Source of the DNA: Roseithermus sacchariphilus
GTDB lineage: Bacteria; Bacteroidota; Rhodothermia; Rhodothermales; MEBIC09517
DNA length: 64,000 nt
Assembly (NCBI GenBank): GCA_003285105.1
Contig: CP030158.1
Location: 2,146,501 to 2,210,500, forward strand
Reading direction: 5' to 3'
In this document: one piece after another, positions 28,334 through 37,694 of the stretch
Layout of the letters: every line of letters begins with the position of its first letter
Position numbering within the stretch: the stretch's first letter is position 1
Program-made: the position numbers and the translations under genes
The notes under the pieces: generated by a model
Told to the model about the DNA's origin: nothing
Databases searched by the model: none
The model's input: the letters and a program-made list of their open reading frames with translations, nothing else

Positions 28334-29569
28334 CTATGCCGGGCGGGCTACGTAGTCAAAGAGTGTCCTGGCAAAGTGGTCTACGGCATTGGCCCGGGCA
28401 AACTGAAGCATGGCCTTCTCGTCGACGGAGATGCCCTCGGTAAGAATCTGAACGAGGCCCTGGGCAATGGCTTCAGGTTGTGTCGTATCGACGGCGAGCC
28501 CCAGGCCGTGGCGGCGGATTTGTTCACCGATCAGGCCATAAGATTGCCCCAGGATCGGCACCTGGGCTGCTGCTGCTCGAATCAATGCATTGCTCGAACC
28601 TATATGGCGTTGATAGGCGATTAGCATCACGTCGGAGGCTGCAATCAGGCTTTGCAACTCGGACTCTGGCAGGAAACGATCATCCATGATCAGCTGCACT
28701 TGTGTGTGATGCCGAGTTTCCTCGAAGGCTGTGTAGATGTCCACACGTTCTCTTGGAGAAACACGCCCGGCAAAGACGAGGCATAGACGCTGTTGGAGGT
28801 CCTGCGGTAATAGACGGACGGCATCCAAAACCTGGAATACGCCTTTGCGAGGTGAAATCGATCCAAACAGGAGAGCCACCGTACGTCCTGGCTCGACGCC
28901 CCAGTCGGCGCGAACCTCTGAAGGAGTGCGGCTGCCGGGTTGCAGGGTAATACCATCCGGCAAAGCAATGGCCTGGACGTGCCTGCCGGTCATAGCGTTT
29001 ATGTAGGGTACGGCGTATGGGTCCAGACTAAAGAGGTAGGCCAGGTGCCGATTACGGGCAGCCATCTGCAGCAAGACACGCTTTCGCCAGTGATGTAGGT
29101 GCTCCCGCCAGGAGGAGGATGTTGCCGGGTCAACGAAGAATCTGTAGTGGACGGTCGGGCGAAAATAGATGCCGGAGAGCCGGATGGGAAAGGTAAAGCG
29201 CAAATCCGTTGCGAGAGATACCTGAAGATGGTCCATGTGCATGAGCACGGCATGATCCGGACGGATCTGGCGGAGATAGCGGGCGAGAATGCGACCTTGT
29301 TGTAGATCATTGCGCAGCAAGCCCAGTGGACGCGCATGATCCAGATGTAGTGATTCGGTTACAGGGGTCACGCGCAGGCCGGCAGACGCGTGCGCGAGAA
29401 GGAACGGATGCAGCGTAGGATGTGTGTCGAGCCCATGAGCCGGAAGCAGAAGATGCAGGCATCCAGCGATCTGCTCGTGGACCCAGTAGCGACACAGGTA
29501 CTCCAGATATTGTAGATGATGTCCTCCTGTATAAAGGTCGAATAATACGACGTGCGGAGACGTGCTCAT
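28334..29569 (-). CDS. Glycosyltransferase (GT-B fold, family 4-like)
   Basis: A 411-residue protein. It begins VVLFDLYTGGHHLQYLEYL, with an N-terminal acceptor domain, and the C-terminal domain carries TVALLFGSISPRKGVFQVLD, LCLVFAGRVSPRERVDIY and SSNALIRAAAAQVPILGQSYG in place of the more usual E-x7-E segment. It is a diverged member, so the sugar donor cannot be predicted. Its ATG overlaps the flippase stop codon as ATGA, which suggests translational coupling within the methyltransferase-flippase-glycosyltransferase cassette. Confidence 0.75.
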   Translation of the reverse strand: MSTSPHVVLFDLYTGGHHLQYLEYLCRYWVHEQIAGCLHLLLPAHGLDTHPTLHPFLLAHASAGLRVTPVTESLHLDHARPLGLLRNDLQQGRILARYLRQIRPDHAVLMHMDHLQVSLATDLRFTFPIRLSGIYFRPTVHYRFFVDPATSSSWREHLHHWRKRVLLQMAARNRHLAYLFSLDPYAVPYINAMTGRHVQAIALPDGITLQPGSRTPSEVRADWGVEPGRTVALLFGSISPRKGVFQVLDAVRLLPQDLQQRLCLVFAGRVSPRERVDIYTAFEETRHHTQVQLIMDDRFLPESELQSLIAASDVMLIAYQRHIGSSNALIRAAAAQVPILGQSYGLIGEQIRRHGLGLAVDTTQPEAIAQGLVQILTEGISVDEKAMLQFARANAVDHFARTLFDYVARPA

Positions 29570-31089
29570 GGCTCAACGGGCGAAGATGAGGAAGCGCGGG
29601 GTCGGAAAAGAGCACGGATCCACTTTATGGCATCCCGGCGGACCGGATGCCGCCATAGGGGGATGATGATAATGCTCATGTAGAGGGTGCAGACCACCAG
29701 CGTCCTTGGAAAGAACGAGAGGGAGGGGAGTAGAACGACATAGCCGAGCATGGCTACGCCGAGAGCAAACAGACTGGCCAGCCCCAGTCTCAGGCTTGCG
29801 GGATCGAGTAGATCGGCAAGATGAAGGTGGTGTTGCCGTTGATAGGCGATGGCAACGGCAGCACTGCCTGCCAGGAGCGCCACCGTAAAACCGAACACGA
29901 CTCCTGTGCCTCCAAACGCACGTCCAAGCAGGTAACCGAGACCTACGTTCATCACCCCCATGATGAGATGGCCGATGACGTTCCAATGTAAGTCCCCTGT
30001 GCCGAGGTTGGCGAAGTAAGCCGGGTTCGACAGTATGTTCAGGAACCATCCTACCAACAACAGGTCGGCATAGAGAATGAAAGTTGCATTGTAACCTCCC
30101 ACATAAATCTCAGCGATGGGGGGAGTCAGGATAATCAAGAAGGGCAGCCCCGGGAAGACAAGGAAGAACAACAACCGCATCGAGGTGATGTAGAGCTGCC
30201 GAATGGTTTCGGGAGCACGTTCTTGCAGGTTGGCAATCGCGGGAACGATTGCACGATGAGCGGTGGTGACCAGGGCGCGTAGTTGCACAACCATACGGTT
30301 TGCCATCTCGAAGTATGAGACGACCCCGGTTCCCCCGAGGCGCGATAGTAGCGCCGTCGTCGTGGGGAGAAAAAGCAGCTGGGCCAGGGAGCTGATCTGA
30401 AAGTTGATGCTGTAGCCAAGCATCTCGGAGAAACCGCGTCTCGACCAGTGGGTCGGAACCACGGGCAGGGTGGGTTTGAGGTGACGCAGTAGAAGCCAGG
30501 AGCCGATACATAGCGTGCCGGCCTGGATGACCTGGGCCCGGGCCAGACCGATGAGCCCCTGCTCTGGAACCAGCCAGAAGCAGAGACCAAGGTACAATGC
30601 CGTCGTCCCCATGGTCAGATAGCCCCGCAGGTCGATACGTTGGAAGCCTTCCAGACAGGAGAGGGTGACTGTCGCCACAGTCGTTAGCCAGAAAGAAGTA
30701 AGGGCATAGGGGAGTACCTGGAAGGCTTCGGGAACGAGCGTCTGGGGGGTAATGATGAACGCCAGGATATACCTGAAAAGAGGATAGGCGAGAGGGAGAA
30801 GTACCAGTAGCACACCGCCGATCGTTAGCAGGGCCGTTTGGATGAGGGTGTCTACGTAAGCCTGCTCATCTCGGGCCAGATACTGAGCAACGAATTTCAA
30901 CGTGCTGCCGGCTAATCCCAGGTTGGCTATCGCGCTGGCTGAAGTGGTGGCGAGGACGACAGCCCAAACCCCAAACAGATCTTCCCCGAGCGACCGGAGC
31001 AGGAAGGGGTAGAGCAGGAAAAAAGCCCCGCCCACCACGATGACCTGAACCGCCGAAACGACGGCGTTCACAAAGAAGCGTCGTTTCAT
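29566..31089 (-). CDS. Wzx-like polysaccharide flippase (MOP superfamily)
   Basis: A 507-residue integral membrane protein with 12-14 hydrophobic helices from the start (KRRFFVNAVVSAVQVIVVGG) to LVVCTLYMSIIIIPLWR. The N-terminal LLYPFLLRSLGEDLFGVWAV is typical of O-antigen/teichoic-acid flippases. It would turn the lipid-linked repeat unit across the inner membrane for assembly by the polymerase or ligase encoded upstream. Start and stop each overlap a neighbour as ATGA. AT content is raised compared with the rest of the window. Confidence 0.88.
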   Translation of the reverse strand: MKRRFFVNAVVSAVQVIVVGGAFFLLYPFLLRSLGEDLFGVWAVVLATTSASAIANLGLAGSTLKFVAQYLARDEQAYVDTLIQTALLTIGGVLLVLLPLAYPLFRYILAFIITPQTLVPEAFQVLPYALTSFWLTTVATVTLSCLEGFQRIDLRGYLTMGTTALYLGLCFWLVPEQGLIGLARAQVIQAGTLCIGSWLLLRHLKPTLPVVPTHWSRRGFSEMLGYSINFQISSLAQLLFLPTTTALLSRLGGTGVVSYFEMANRMVVQLRALVTTAHRAIVPAIANLQERAPETIRQLYITSMRLLFFLVFPGLPFLIILTPPIAEIYVGGYNATFILYADLLLVGWFLNILSNPAYFANLGTGDLHWNVIGHLIMGVMNVGLGYLLGRAFGGTGVVFGFTVALLAGSAAVAIAYQRQHHLHLADLLDPASLRLGLASLFALGVAMLGYVVLLPSLSFFPRTLVVCTLYMSIIIIPLWRHPVRRDAIKWIRALFRPRASSSSPVEP

Positions 31090-32060
31090 GGTCGGGCAAA
31101 GATAGCCACGATGTGGTCGTGGGCCGTGCTCCAGGTTGGAGGGAAATATTGTAGAGCCTCGTGCTGTCGGGTGTTTTTGTCGCCAAATCCCATCCGGCGA
31201 AGCAGGGCAAACACGGAGGGTGCAAATCGATACAGAAGATTGGTCCCGAGTTCATAGATCCGCTTTCCTATCGAGGCGTTCGAATCATGTGAATAGGTTT
31301 CGAGGGCGAGGAGTTGTAGATTCAATTGTTGAGCTGCAGATTGGCACCATGCGTCGTTGATGAAGGATATATGCTCGGGAATGGTGCAGTACCAGTAACG
31401 ACTACCCATCAGGCGCCATGGTAGTGCCCGAGTGTTTCCCGTGCTGATAATAATCGTTCCTCCCGGGCAGACGATGCCGGCCATCCGGCGCAAAAAGCCG
31501 AGAGGATCCGCGACATGCTCGATGACGTCGAAGGCCGTAGCTGCGTGCATCTGGAGCGTTGCCGGGGGCAGGGTCATGATGTCCCGGCCAAGGATAGTGA
31601 TGTCTCGCTGGCGTGCTCTGGCAAGAGCGGCTTCGCTCATCTCGACACCGAAGCGCTGCCATGAAGGAGGTAGTGTGTCGAGAAAAGCACCGTCATAGCA
31701 ACCGAGGTCCAGAATACGGCCTCCTGCTGGATGTCGTCGGGAGAGCCAATCGTGCGCTGTGCTCCAGTCAGGTCGATGGTGTTGCTCGTAGATCCAGTTG
31801 GTGGAAGGTGCTTGTTTATAGAGCACTTCGAGCACGTCCTGCGGCGGACGAGGGAAACGGAAGCAGAGCAAGCAGGCGGGACAGCAATACAAGTTCCCTC
31901 CCGGAAGAGGCGGGTCTAGACGCTGTCCGGCAAAGAAGAAGCCAGGCGCAATGGGACCGAGATTGTGCGTATCGGGATGCTTACAAGATGGACAGGGCGC
32001 GATCTGAACAGGAGCAGGCATCGTAGATGCGAGAGGGTCGCTGTGAGTAGAAGCATGCAC
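31086..32060 (-). CDS. Class I SAM-dependent methyltransferase with N-terminal zinc-ribbon-like Cys pairs
   Basis: A 324-residue protein. The N-terminus has CPSC (from about residue 23) and CCPACLLCF (about 59), a likely zinc-binding knuckle. The methyltransferase core follows with the SAM motif RILDLGCYDGAFLDTL, and downstream AATAFDVIEHVADPLGFLRR and CPGGTIIISTGN. This is the arrangement of sugar methyltransferases in surface polysaccharide clusters, so it may methylate a sugar of the repeat unit or cap the chain; the substrate is not known. The stop overlaps the flippase start as ATGA, and the upstream gap to the ligase gene is only 7 nt. Confidence 0.85.
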   Translation of the reverse strand: MHASTHSDPLASTMPAPVQIAPCPSCKHPDTHNLGPIAPGFFFAGQRLDPPLPGGNLYCCPACLLCFRFPRPPQDVLEVLYKQAPSTNWIYEQHHRPDWSTAHDWLSRRHPAGGRILDLGCYDGAFLDTLPPSWQRFGVEMSEAALARARQRDITILGRDIMTLPPATLQMHAATAFDVIEHVADPLGFLRRMAGIVCPGGTIIISTGNTRALPWRLMGSRYWYCTIPEHISFINDAWCQSAAQQLNLQLLALETYSHDSNASIGKRIYELGTNLLYRFAPSVFALLRRMGFGDKNTRQHEALQYFPPTWSTAHDHIVAIFARP

Positions 32061-32067
32061 GGCCAGC

Positions 32068-33519
32068 TTATGTCAGATCGTTCGACGATCGAACCGGAGC
32101 CTGGCATTTTAAGCGCTCATAGGTCCCCGCTGCAATACCGGCGAGGAGGGCAAAAAGGAAGGTGCCGTCATTGCGGTGAAAAGGGTTGGAGGTAAGAGCC
32201 GGGAGGGCCAGTACGGTAAGTGTAATGGCGGTGGAAAGACCACACAGCCTGGTTAAGAGGGGGCTGTTAGTTGTCCGGTAGGCGGTAAATCCTTGCCAGA
32301 TCGACGACACCCAGAGTACGAGGATGGCGGTCAGACCAGGCAGGCCGAGGCGGTACCACAGGCTCAAGTATCCGTTGTGTACGAAGGAGTCTACGTCGGT
32401 GGAATGGCGCGTTAAATCAAAGAATCTATATGGTACACCCATTCCATAGCCGATCACCGGGTTCTGAATGATGCGTTCCCAGACAGTCTGTGTTTCGTGA
32501 AATCGATTGATGAGCGAGATGTCACGCGAAGCCGCTGAGCCGAGAGAAGATATACGCTCGATTAATCCGCTTATAATCAAGGATATATATTCCTCGAAAA
32601 ATATGATTCCGAATGCGAGCGCGCCGAAGCTGCCTATGAGCACCAGACCGATCAGGCGGGTTTTGTGTCGTCGGTCGAAGAATACGAAGAGTAAACCTGC
32701 CCCGAGGAGGAAGGTGACCCAGAAAGCCCTGCTCTGTGTGAGCAGCAGTCCCACAAAGTTGAGCAGGAAGGCTATAAGCAGCATCAGTCGATAATGCCAT
32801 CGCTCGGCATGGAGGAGAAAAATCAACCCGATGAGCGAAATGGACATGAGGATGCTGTCATTGGTAACGGCTCGACCGCGGATGATTTGCCATGCCTGAG
32901 TGGCGTCGCTCAGTCCCTGCTGGTACTCGTACAGATTACGCAGTGCCAGGATGGACCCGATGATGAGAACTAGTGCGATGACGACTTCAGGCATGCGCTT
33001 GTAGCGAGCGAAGCCTTCTCGAATCGGGAAGTACAAAAGCAGGGTAGCCATGGCTACCCATTCACTAAAGATCCAGCGTGCATTGCCACCAGACAGGAGG
33101 GAGAGAGGAATGGTCAGGGTAGCCCAGACGATGAGCAGGAAGAGTGCGATGGATCCTGGTGTATCAAGGACCCGATCTCTATAGAAGAACAGGCGGGAGA
33201 GGAACCAGAAGGCCAGATAAGAGAGGTAGTAAAGGCCGTAGATAGCTTCGGTGATTTGAATCCCTTCTTGATGGTCGGCAACTAAAATGAATCCGAAAAG
33301 AATCAACGCCAGGTTAAGTAACGGATGTCGAAGTAAATACCAGAGTCCTCCTATCCCTGCCAGCAGAATCGGGAAAAACGAAAGGTATGTTGGGGCCTTC
33401 CAGGTTAGATACAGGAGAGAACACAGGCTGAATCCTAGTACGGCATAGAGTGTCAGTAGTCCCCGGCGATAAAAGGCCGCTTCAGAGGTAGAAGGCAGGG
33501 TATGTGTGTGGTGGGGCAT
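32068..33519 (-). CDS. O-antigen ligase/polymerase family membrane protein (Wzy_C-like)
   Basis: A 483-residue protein with about 11-12 membrane helices. The conserved Wzy_C region is seen in GLLLTQSRAFWVTFLLGAGL, then a large periplasmic loop with RFHETQTVWERIIQNPVIGY (the usual RxxxW...NPxxGxG pattern) and DSFVHNGYLSLWYRLGLPG with the conserved His. Such proteins either polymerise repeat units (Wzy) or ligate the chain to lipid A-core (WaaL); sequence alone does not decide. As it is the only such gene in the cluster and a Wzz-like chain regulator lies next to it, polymerase is the more likely role. The coding sequence is the most AT-rich of the window. Confidence 0.78.
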   Translation of the reverse strand: MPHHTHTLPSTSEAAFYRRGLLTLYAVLGFSLCSLLYLTWKAPTYLSFFPILLAGIGGLWYLLRHPLLNLALILFGFILVADHQEGIQITEAIYGLYYLSYLAFWFLSRLFFYRDRVLDTPGSIALFLLIVWATLTIPLSLLSGGNARWIFSEWVAMATLLLYFPIREGFARYKRMPEVVIALVLIIGSILALRNLYEYQQGLSDATQAWQIIRGRAVTNDSILMSISLIGLIFLLHAERWHYRLMLLIAFLLNFVGLLLTQSRAFWVTFLLGAGLLFVFFDRRHKTRLIGLVLIGSFGALAFGIIFFEEYISLIISGLIERISSLGSAASRDISLINRFHETQTVWERIIQNPVIGYGMGVPYRFFDLTRHSTDVDSFVHNGYLSLWYRLGLPGLTAILVLWVSSIWQGFTAYRTTNSPLLTRLCGLSTAITLTVLALPALTSNPFHRNDGTFLFALLAGIAAGTYERLKCQAPVRSSNDLT

Positions 33520-33573
33520 GGGGATCGCACGGATGGGCGATCGGAAGAGGGGCTATGAGCAGCAAGTTCGCAA

Positions 33574-34794
33574 TTACGGCTGCGAGGATGCCATGATGGT
33601 TAGCCGCTCGAGCAGCGTCCGGTAGTTGCGCCGCCACCAGTCCGTCAGCAGCACGAAGAGCACCGCGAGCATCCCGGCGGAGAGCGTCGCCATGATGACG
33701 ATGATCGAACGCTTGGGTTTGGCCTTGCGCTCGGGTGGGACGGCCGGGTCCAGAACCTGCACGGCCATCTTCTCGCGCTGCTCGTCGAACCGGGCCTGCT
33801 CGTAGAGGGGGCGGACGAACTTGAGGATCTCGCCCTGGATCAGCACCTCCTGTTGCAGCTTCGCGTACTGGCGCGCCAGCTCGGGCACGGCGGTCTGCGG
33901 CACAGGTAGCATGCGCTCGCTGCCCTGGAGCGCCGCCTCGTACCGGGCCTGGGCCGCGGCGGCGGCGTCCTGCATCGCGCGGACCCGCGGGTTGTCCGGG
34001 CCGTATTGCCGCCGGAGTACCTCGGCCTGGATCTCGGCCTGGAGCACGTCGGTCCGCAACGCCGCGATGTTCTGCAGGAAGGCCTGCGTCTGCGTCGGCA
34101 GGTCGATGACGCCGTGCCGCTCCTGGAAGTGCTGCAGCGCCGCCAGCGCCGAGTCCAGCGCCGCCTCGGTCTCCCGCAGGCTCTGCTCCATGAAGCGCCG
34201 GTAGTTGGCCGCGTTCTGGGACAGCAATTCGCTGTTGACCCGGTTGAGCTCCTCGACGAAGAAGTTGGCCATGGCCGCCGCCCGCTCCGGGTCCTGGTCG
34301 TAGACCTCGACGGCGATGAAGCCGTATTCCTGGTCGATCACGAACTCGACGTTGTCCTGCAGCAGGCGGATCGCGTCGGCGCGGGGCGTCTCGCTGTCGG
34401 TCGTTTCATAGACCGTTTCCAGGTCGAACGTGCTCACCACGCGGTCCAGCACCCGGCGGCTCGAGAGGATGGAGAAGTAGCGGTCCGTGTCGCCGCCGCC
34501 GCCGCCCAGCAGCGCGGCCGCCGCCGGACCCAGGTCGCCCAGCATCGCCGACAGCCCGCCCGAGCCGCTGCCCTCGGGCAGCAGCAGCCGCGTCGAGGCC
34601 CGGTACCACACCGGCATCATCAGGCTCAGCACCACCGAGAGCACCGCGACGGCCATTGTGGTGCCGAGGATGAACCGCCGCCGCCGGTAGAGCACGGCGG
34701 CCATCTCCCAGAACGTCTGCTCGGCCCGCGCACGGCGTTCGTCTTCGGGGGTTGCAGGCCGGTCCGGGGAAGCGGGGGGAGCTTGCACGTCCAT
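33574..34794 (-). CDS. Wzz/GNVR-type chain-length regulator of polysaccharide synthesis
   Basis: A 406-residue inner-membrane protein with a cytoplasmic N-terminus, TM1 (RRRFILGTTMAVAVLSVVLS, about residue 40), the Wzz domain, a long periplasmic coiled coil (RRFMEQSLRETEAALDSALA onward), the GNVR-like region before PPERKAKPKRSIIVIMATLS and a second TM. No C-terminal tyrosine kinase domain follows, so it is the kinase-less type. It sets polymer length together with the polymerase and the outer-membrane exporter. ATG 34794 is taken; an in-frame GTG lies two codons upstream. GC content returns to the genome level here. Confidence 0.87.
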   Translation of the reverse strand: MDVQAPPASPDRPATPEDERRARAEQTFWEMAAVLYRRRRFILGTTMAVAVLSVVLSLMMPVWYRASTRLLLPEGSGSGGLSAMLGDLGPAAAALLGGGGGDTDRYFSILSSRRVLDRVVSTFDLETVYETTDSETPRADAIRLLQDNVEFVIDQEYGFIAVEVYDQDPERAAAMANFFVEELNRVNSELLSQNAANYRRFMEQSLRETEAALDSALAALQHFQERHGVIDLPTQTQAFLQNIAALRTDVLQAEIQAEVLRRQYGPDNPRVRAMQDAAAAAQARYEAALQGSERMLPVPQTAVPELARQYAKLQQEVLIQGEILKFVRPLYEQARFDEQREKMAVQVLDPAVPPERKAKPKRSIIVIMATLSAGMLAVLFVLLTDWWRRNYRTLLERLTIMASSQP

Positions 34795-34832
34795 GGGCAC
34801 AGGGCACGTTGAGATCGGGCATCCGGCTGCCG

Positions 34833-36599
34833 CTAGCGGGTGCGGATGACCAGATAGGTCGTCACGATCGCGGCAGCGGTCGAAAGGGTTTGCAGGATCG
34901 TCTGCGTCGTGCGGATGCGGGCGTCGGCCCGGAGTCGATCCCGTTCGAGGCGGATCCGCTCCTCCTCGAAAAGGATCCGCTGCATGTCCGCCGCGTCAGC
35001 CAGGTTTTGCCGGTCGACGAAGATCACGTCGCCGGATTCGAGGGGGGTGCCGGCCAGGGGGAGGAACTGGTTCGTGCCGGCTTTGATGACGTAGGCGTTC
35101 GTGGCCAGCGGTCCGCGGCCGCCGGCAGCCCTCACGTAGTCCTCGCCGCGGCGATCCGGGCGGTAGGGAATGTAGCCGGGGCGGTTGACGTGGCCGAAAA
35201 CGAAGACGGTCTGCTCGTCCCGGGGGACGAAGAGCCGGTCGCCGTGTTGCAGGTAGATGGGTTCGGTTTCGCCGCGGAGGACGGCGTCGAGGTCCACCGG
35301 CACGCGGTTCTGGACGCGCAGCTCCTGGGCGAAGTAAGTGCGGCTGAGGAAGTCGAGGTCGGAGAGCCGCATCTGCCGCAGGATGGCGATGCTGTCGGCG
35401 CGGACGGCAAGGATGCTGCCATAGGCGCCGGGCAGCCGGGCGGTGGTGCGATCGGTGACCTCCAGCCGCGGGGCGGGCAGGACGCGCCGCTCCAGGTAGG
35501 CGCCTCGCGCCAGGGCCTCGGGCCGCAGCCCGCCGGCCTGTTCGGTCAGCAGCGCGCGCAGCGTCGTCCGCCCGGGCTCGATCGGGTAGGTGCCGGGGAA
35601 TTCGACGTAGCCGTCGATCGTGGCGACGCCCGCCTCCCGGCGGGGCGGCAGGACGTAGAGGTGGTCCAGCGGCCCGACGGCCGGGGCGGAGGCCGGGTCC
35701 GCGAGCAGCGCCGGGACGTCCAGCAGCTCGCCGGGGGTGTTGCCGCCGGGGGTGTGGCGCGTGAAGCGGACGCGCTCCAGGCGGTGGATGCCCGGGTCGC
35801 CGGCGGCCAGGTAGAGCAGGTCCAGCACGGTGTCGCCCTCGCGGTAGTCGTAGCTGCCGGGGAAGGCCACGGCGCCATCGACGAAGACGCTGGCGAGGGT
35901 CGGGTCGTAGGCGGGGACGGAGATGACGTCGCCGTCCTGGAGGTAGGGGTTGTGCCCGGTGTCGCCGGTGGCGAAGTAGCGGCGCAGGTCCAGCGAGCGC
36001 TGCCGGCCGTCGCGGCGTTGCAGGACGACGTTGCGCAGCGAGGGCCGGAACCGGGGGTTGGCTACGGGGAGCTGGCTCGTGTCGGCGAAGGCGATCTCCA
36101 GCACGCTGGCCACGCGGGCCACCGGTGCGGCCGGGTATCGCCCCGGCACCGGGACGGCCCCGGTGACGTGGACGTAGAACTCGCGGGGCCGTGCCAGCGC
36201 CACGGACAGGTCGACGTTGCGGTAGCGCTGGCGGAGGCGTTCGGTCGCCTCGGTGCGCACGTCGGCCAGCGTCCGGCCCGCGGCCGGGAGGCTGCCGGCC
36301 TCCGGCAGGACGAGCAGCCCGTCGGCCGTGACGGGCACGTCCAGCGCCACGGGCTGCGGGCCTCCGATGGTGATCTGGAACTGATCCCCGGGGCCCACCA
36401 CGTACGCCGTATCGTCGACGGCGCCTTCGAGCGGGGTGCCGGGGCCGGTCGCCGTCAGCGACATGCGCTGGCGCATCTGCTCTAGGGGGTTGACGCTCCG
36501 GAAGCCCGTCAGGTCTTCCTGCGGCGTCTGGGCCGCGCCGGGCCGGGCCAGGACGACCCCGCCCAGCAGCAGAAGGCCCCACACGACGGCCGTCCTCAT
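34833..36599 (-). CDS. Wza-like outer-membrane polysaccharide export protein with SLBB domains
   Basis: A 588-residue exported protein, the first gene of the leftward polysaccharide operon. The ATG at 36599 begins the signal peptide MRTAVVWGLLLLGGVVLARP; two in-frame starts upstream (36617, 36632) would lengthen the n-region. The Poly_export domain has DDTAYVVGPGDQFQITIGGP, followed by several SLBB-type repeats (HVTGAVPVPGRYPA, FVDGAVAFPGSYDYREGD, IDGYVEFPGTYPIEPG, VFVFGHVNRPGYIPYRP). The C-terminus ends with a charged coiled segment and a hydrophobic helix (LSTAAAIVTTYLVIRTR), as in Wza-type exporters. It should form the outer-membrane channel for the polymer. Confidence 0.87.
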   Translation of the reverse strand: MRTAVVWGLLLLGGVVLARPGAAQTPQEDLTGFRSVNPLEQMRQRMSLTATGPGTPLEGAVDDTAYVVGPGDQFQITIGGPQPVALDVPVTADGLLVLPEAGSLPAAGRTLADVRTEATERLRQRYRNVDLSVALARPREFYVHVTGAVPVPGRYPAAPVARVASVLEIAFADTSQLPVANPRFRPSLRNVVLQRRDGRQRSLDLRRYFATGDTGHNPYLQDGDVISVPAYDPTLASVFVDGAVAFPGSYDYREGDTVLDLLYLAAGDPGIHRLERVRFTRHTPGGNTPGELLDVPALLADPASAPAVGPLDHLYVLPPRREAGVATIDGYVEFPGTYPIEPGRTTLRALLTEQAGGLRPEALARGAYLERRVLPAPRLEVTDRTTARLPGAYGSILAVRADSIAILRQMRLSDLDFLSRTYFAQELRVQNRVPVDLDAVLRGETEPIYLQHGDRLFVPRDEQTVFVFGHVNRPGYIPYRPDRRGEDYVRAAGGRGPLATNAYVIKAGTNQFLPLAGTPLESGDVIFVDRQNLADAADMQRILFEEERIRLERDRLRADARIRTTQTILQTLSTAAAIVTTYLVIRTR

Positions 36600-36770
36600 A
36601 GCATCGTCAACGGTCATGGACTCCAGAACCAAAAAGCACCGGGTCGGTACCCGGTCTCAACGAGACGAACGAGACAGGTCAGTCGTAGCGGTGGCTCGAA
36701 TACGCAGGAGAGGCCATGAGGGGGGATGGGCGAGGGCTCGTAAAGCTACGATATCGCCGTTTCGTCTGCA

Positions 36771-37694
36771 ATGAATCCTTCGCGAACGCCCTCTGCTTCC
36801 GTGCTCTACCCGCAGCTCGCCCCGGCCAAGATCAACCTGGGGCTTCACGTGATACGCCGTCGGGACGACGGCTACCACGACCTGGAGACCGTGTTCCTGC
36901 GCGTGCCCTGGGCGGATCGCCTCTCGGTGCGTCCGGCGGCACGCCTGCGGATGACGTGCTCGGACCCCGCGCTGCCGACGGACGAGCGCAACCTCTGCAT
37001 GAAGGCCGCGCGCGCCCTGCAGACGGCGGCCGGTGTGACGGCCGGGGCGGCCCTGCACCTGGACAAGCGGCTCCCCTACGGCGCCGGGCTGGGCGGGGGG
37101 TCGAGCGATGCGGCCACGACGCTGCGGGGGCTGGCGGCGCTCTGGAACGTGGCGATCCCGCCGGATCGCCTCCACGCCATCGGGGCCACCCTCGGCTCCG
37201 ACGTGCCCTTCTTCCTCGGCCCGCCGGCGGCGTATGCCACGGGGCGGGGCGAGCGCCTGGAGCCCCTCTACGACCCGGCCACGCAGGCACTCTACCGTTG
37301 CCCCTTCCCGCTCGTCATCGCCGTGCCGCCCGTGCATGTCGCCACGCCCGACGCCTACCGGCGGGTCGTGCCGCGGGCCAGCGGCCGGGCCGACCTGCGG
37401 CAGGTCGTCGTCTCGAACGACCTCGACCGCTGGCGGGCCGAGCTGGTCAACGACTTCGAGGCACCGGTGGCGGCCGCCTATCCGCCCGTGGCCGAGGCGC
37501 TGCACCTGCTGCGCCAGGCCGGTGCGGGCTATGCCGCGCTCTCGGGGTCGGGGGGGGCCGTCTTCGGCGTCTTTGCCGGCGAGGCCCCGGCACGGGCCGC
37601 TGCGGCGCAGGCCCGCCGGGCCGGGTGGCGCGTGTGGTGGGGCTACGCCGGAGACGCCGAGGCCTCCTCGTCCTCGTCGTCCTCCGGGGCGTAG
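36771..37694 (+). CDS. ispE: 4-diphosphocytidyl-2-C-methyl-D-erythritol kinase
   Basis: A 307-residue GHMP kinase of the MEP isoprenoid pathway that phosphorylates the 2-hydroxyl of CDP-methylerythritol. It has PAKINLGLHV (Lys20), the ATP loop LPYGAGLGGGSSDAA (about residues 101-115), LGSDVPFFLG with catalytic Asp144, and the C-terminal GHMP motif ALSGSGGAVFGVF. The last residues are a run of serines encoded by TCC/TCG repeats; this part overlaps the convergent acidic-protein gene by 52 nt. ispG, a later enzyme of the same pathway, lies 11 kb away. The gene is divergent from the polysaccharide operon. Confidence 0.95.
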   Translation: MNPSRTPSASVLYPQLAPAKINLGLHVIRRRDDGYHDLETVFLRVPWADRLSVRPAARLRMTCSDPALPTDERNLCMKAARALQTAAGVTAGAALHLDKRLPYGAGLGGGSSDAATTLRGLAALWNVAIPPDRLHAIGATLGSDVPFFLGPPAAYATGRGERLEPLYDPATQALYRCPFPLVIAVPPVHVATPDAYRRVVPRASGRADLRQVVVSNDLDRWRAELVNDFEAPVAAAYPPVAEALHLLRQAGAGYAALSGSGGAVFGVFAGEAPARAAAAQARRAGWRVWWGYAGDAEASSSSSSSGA

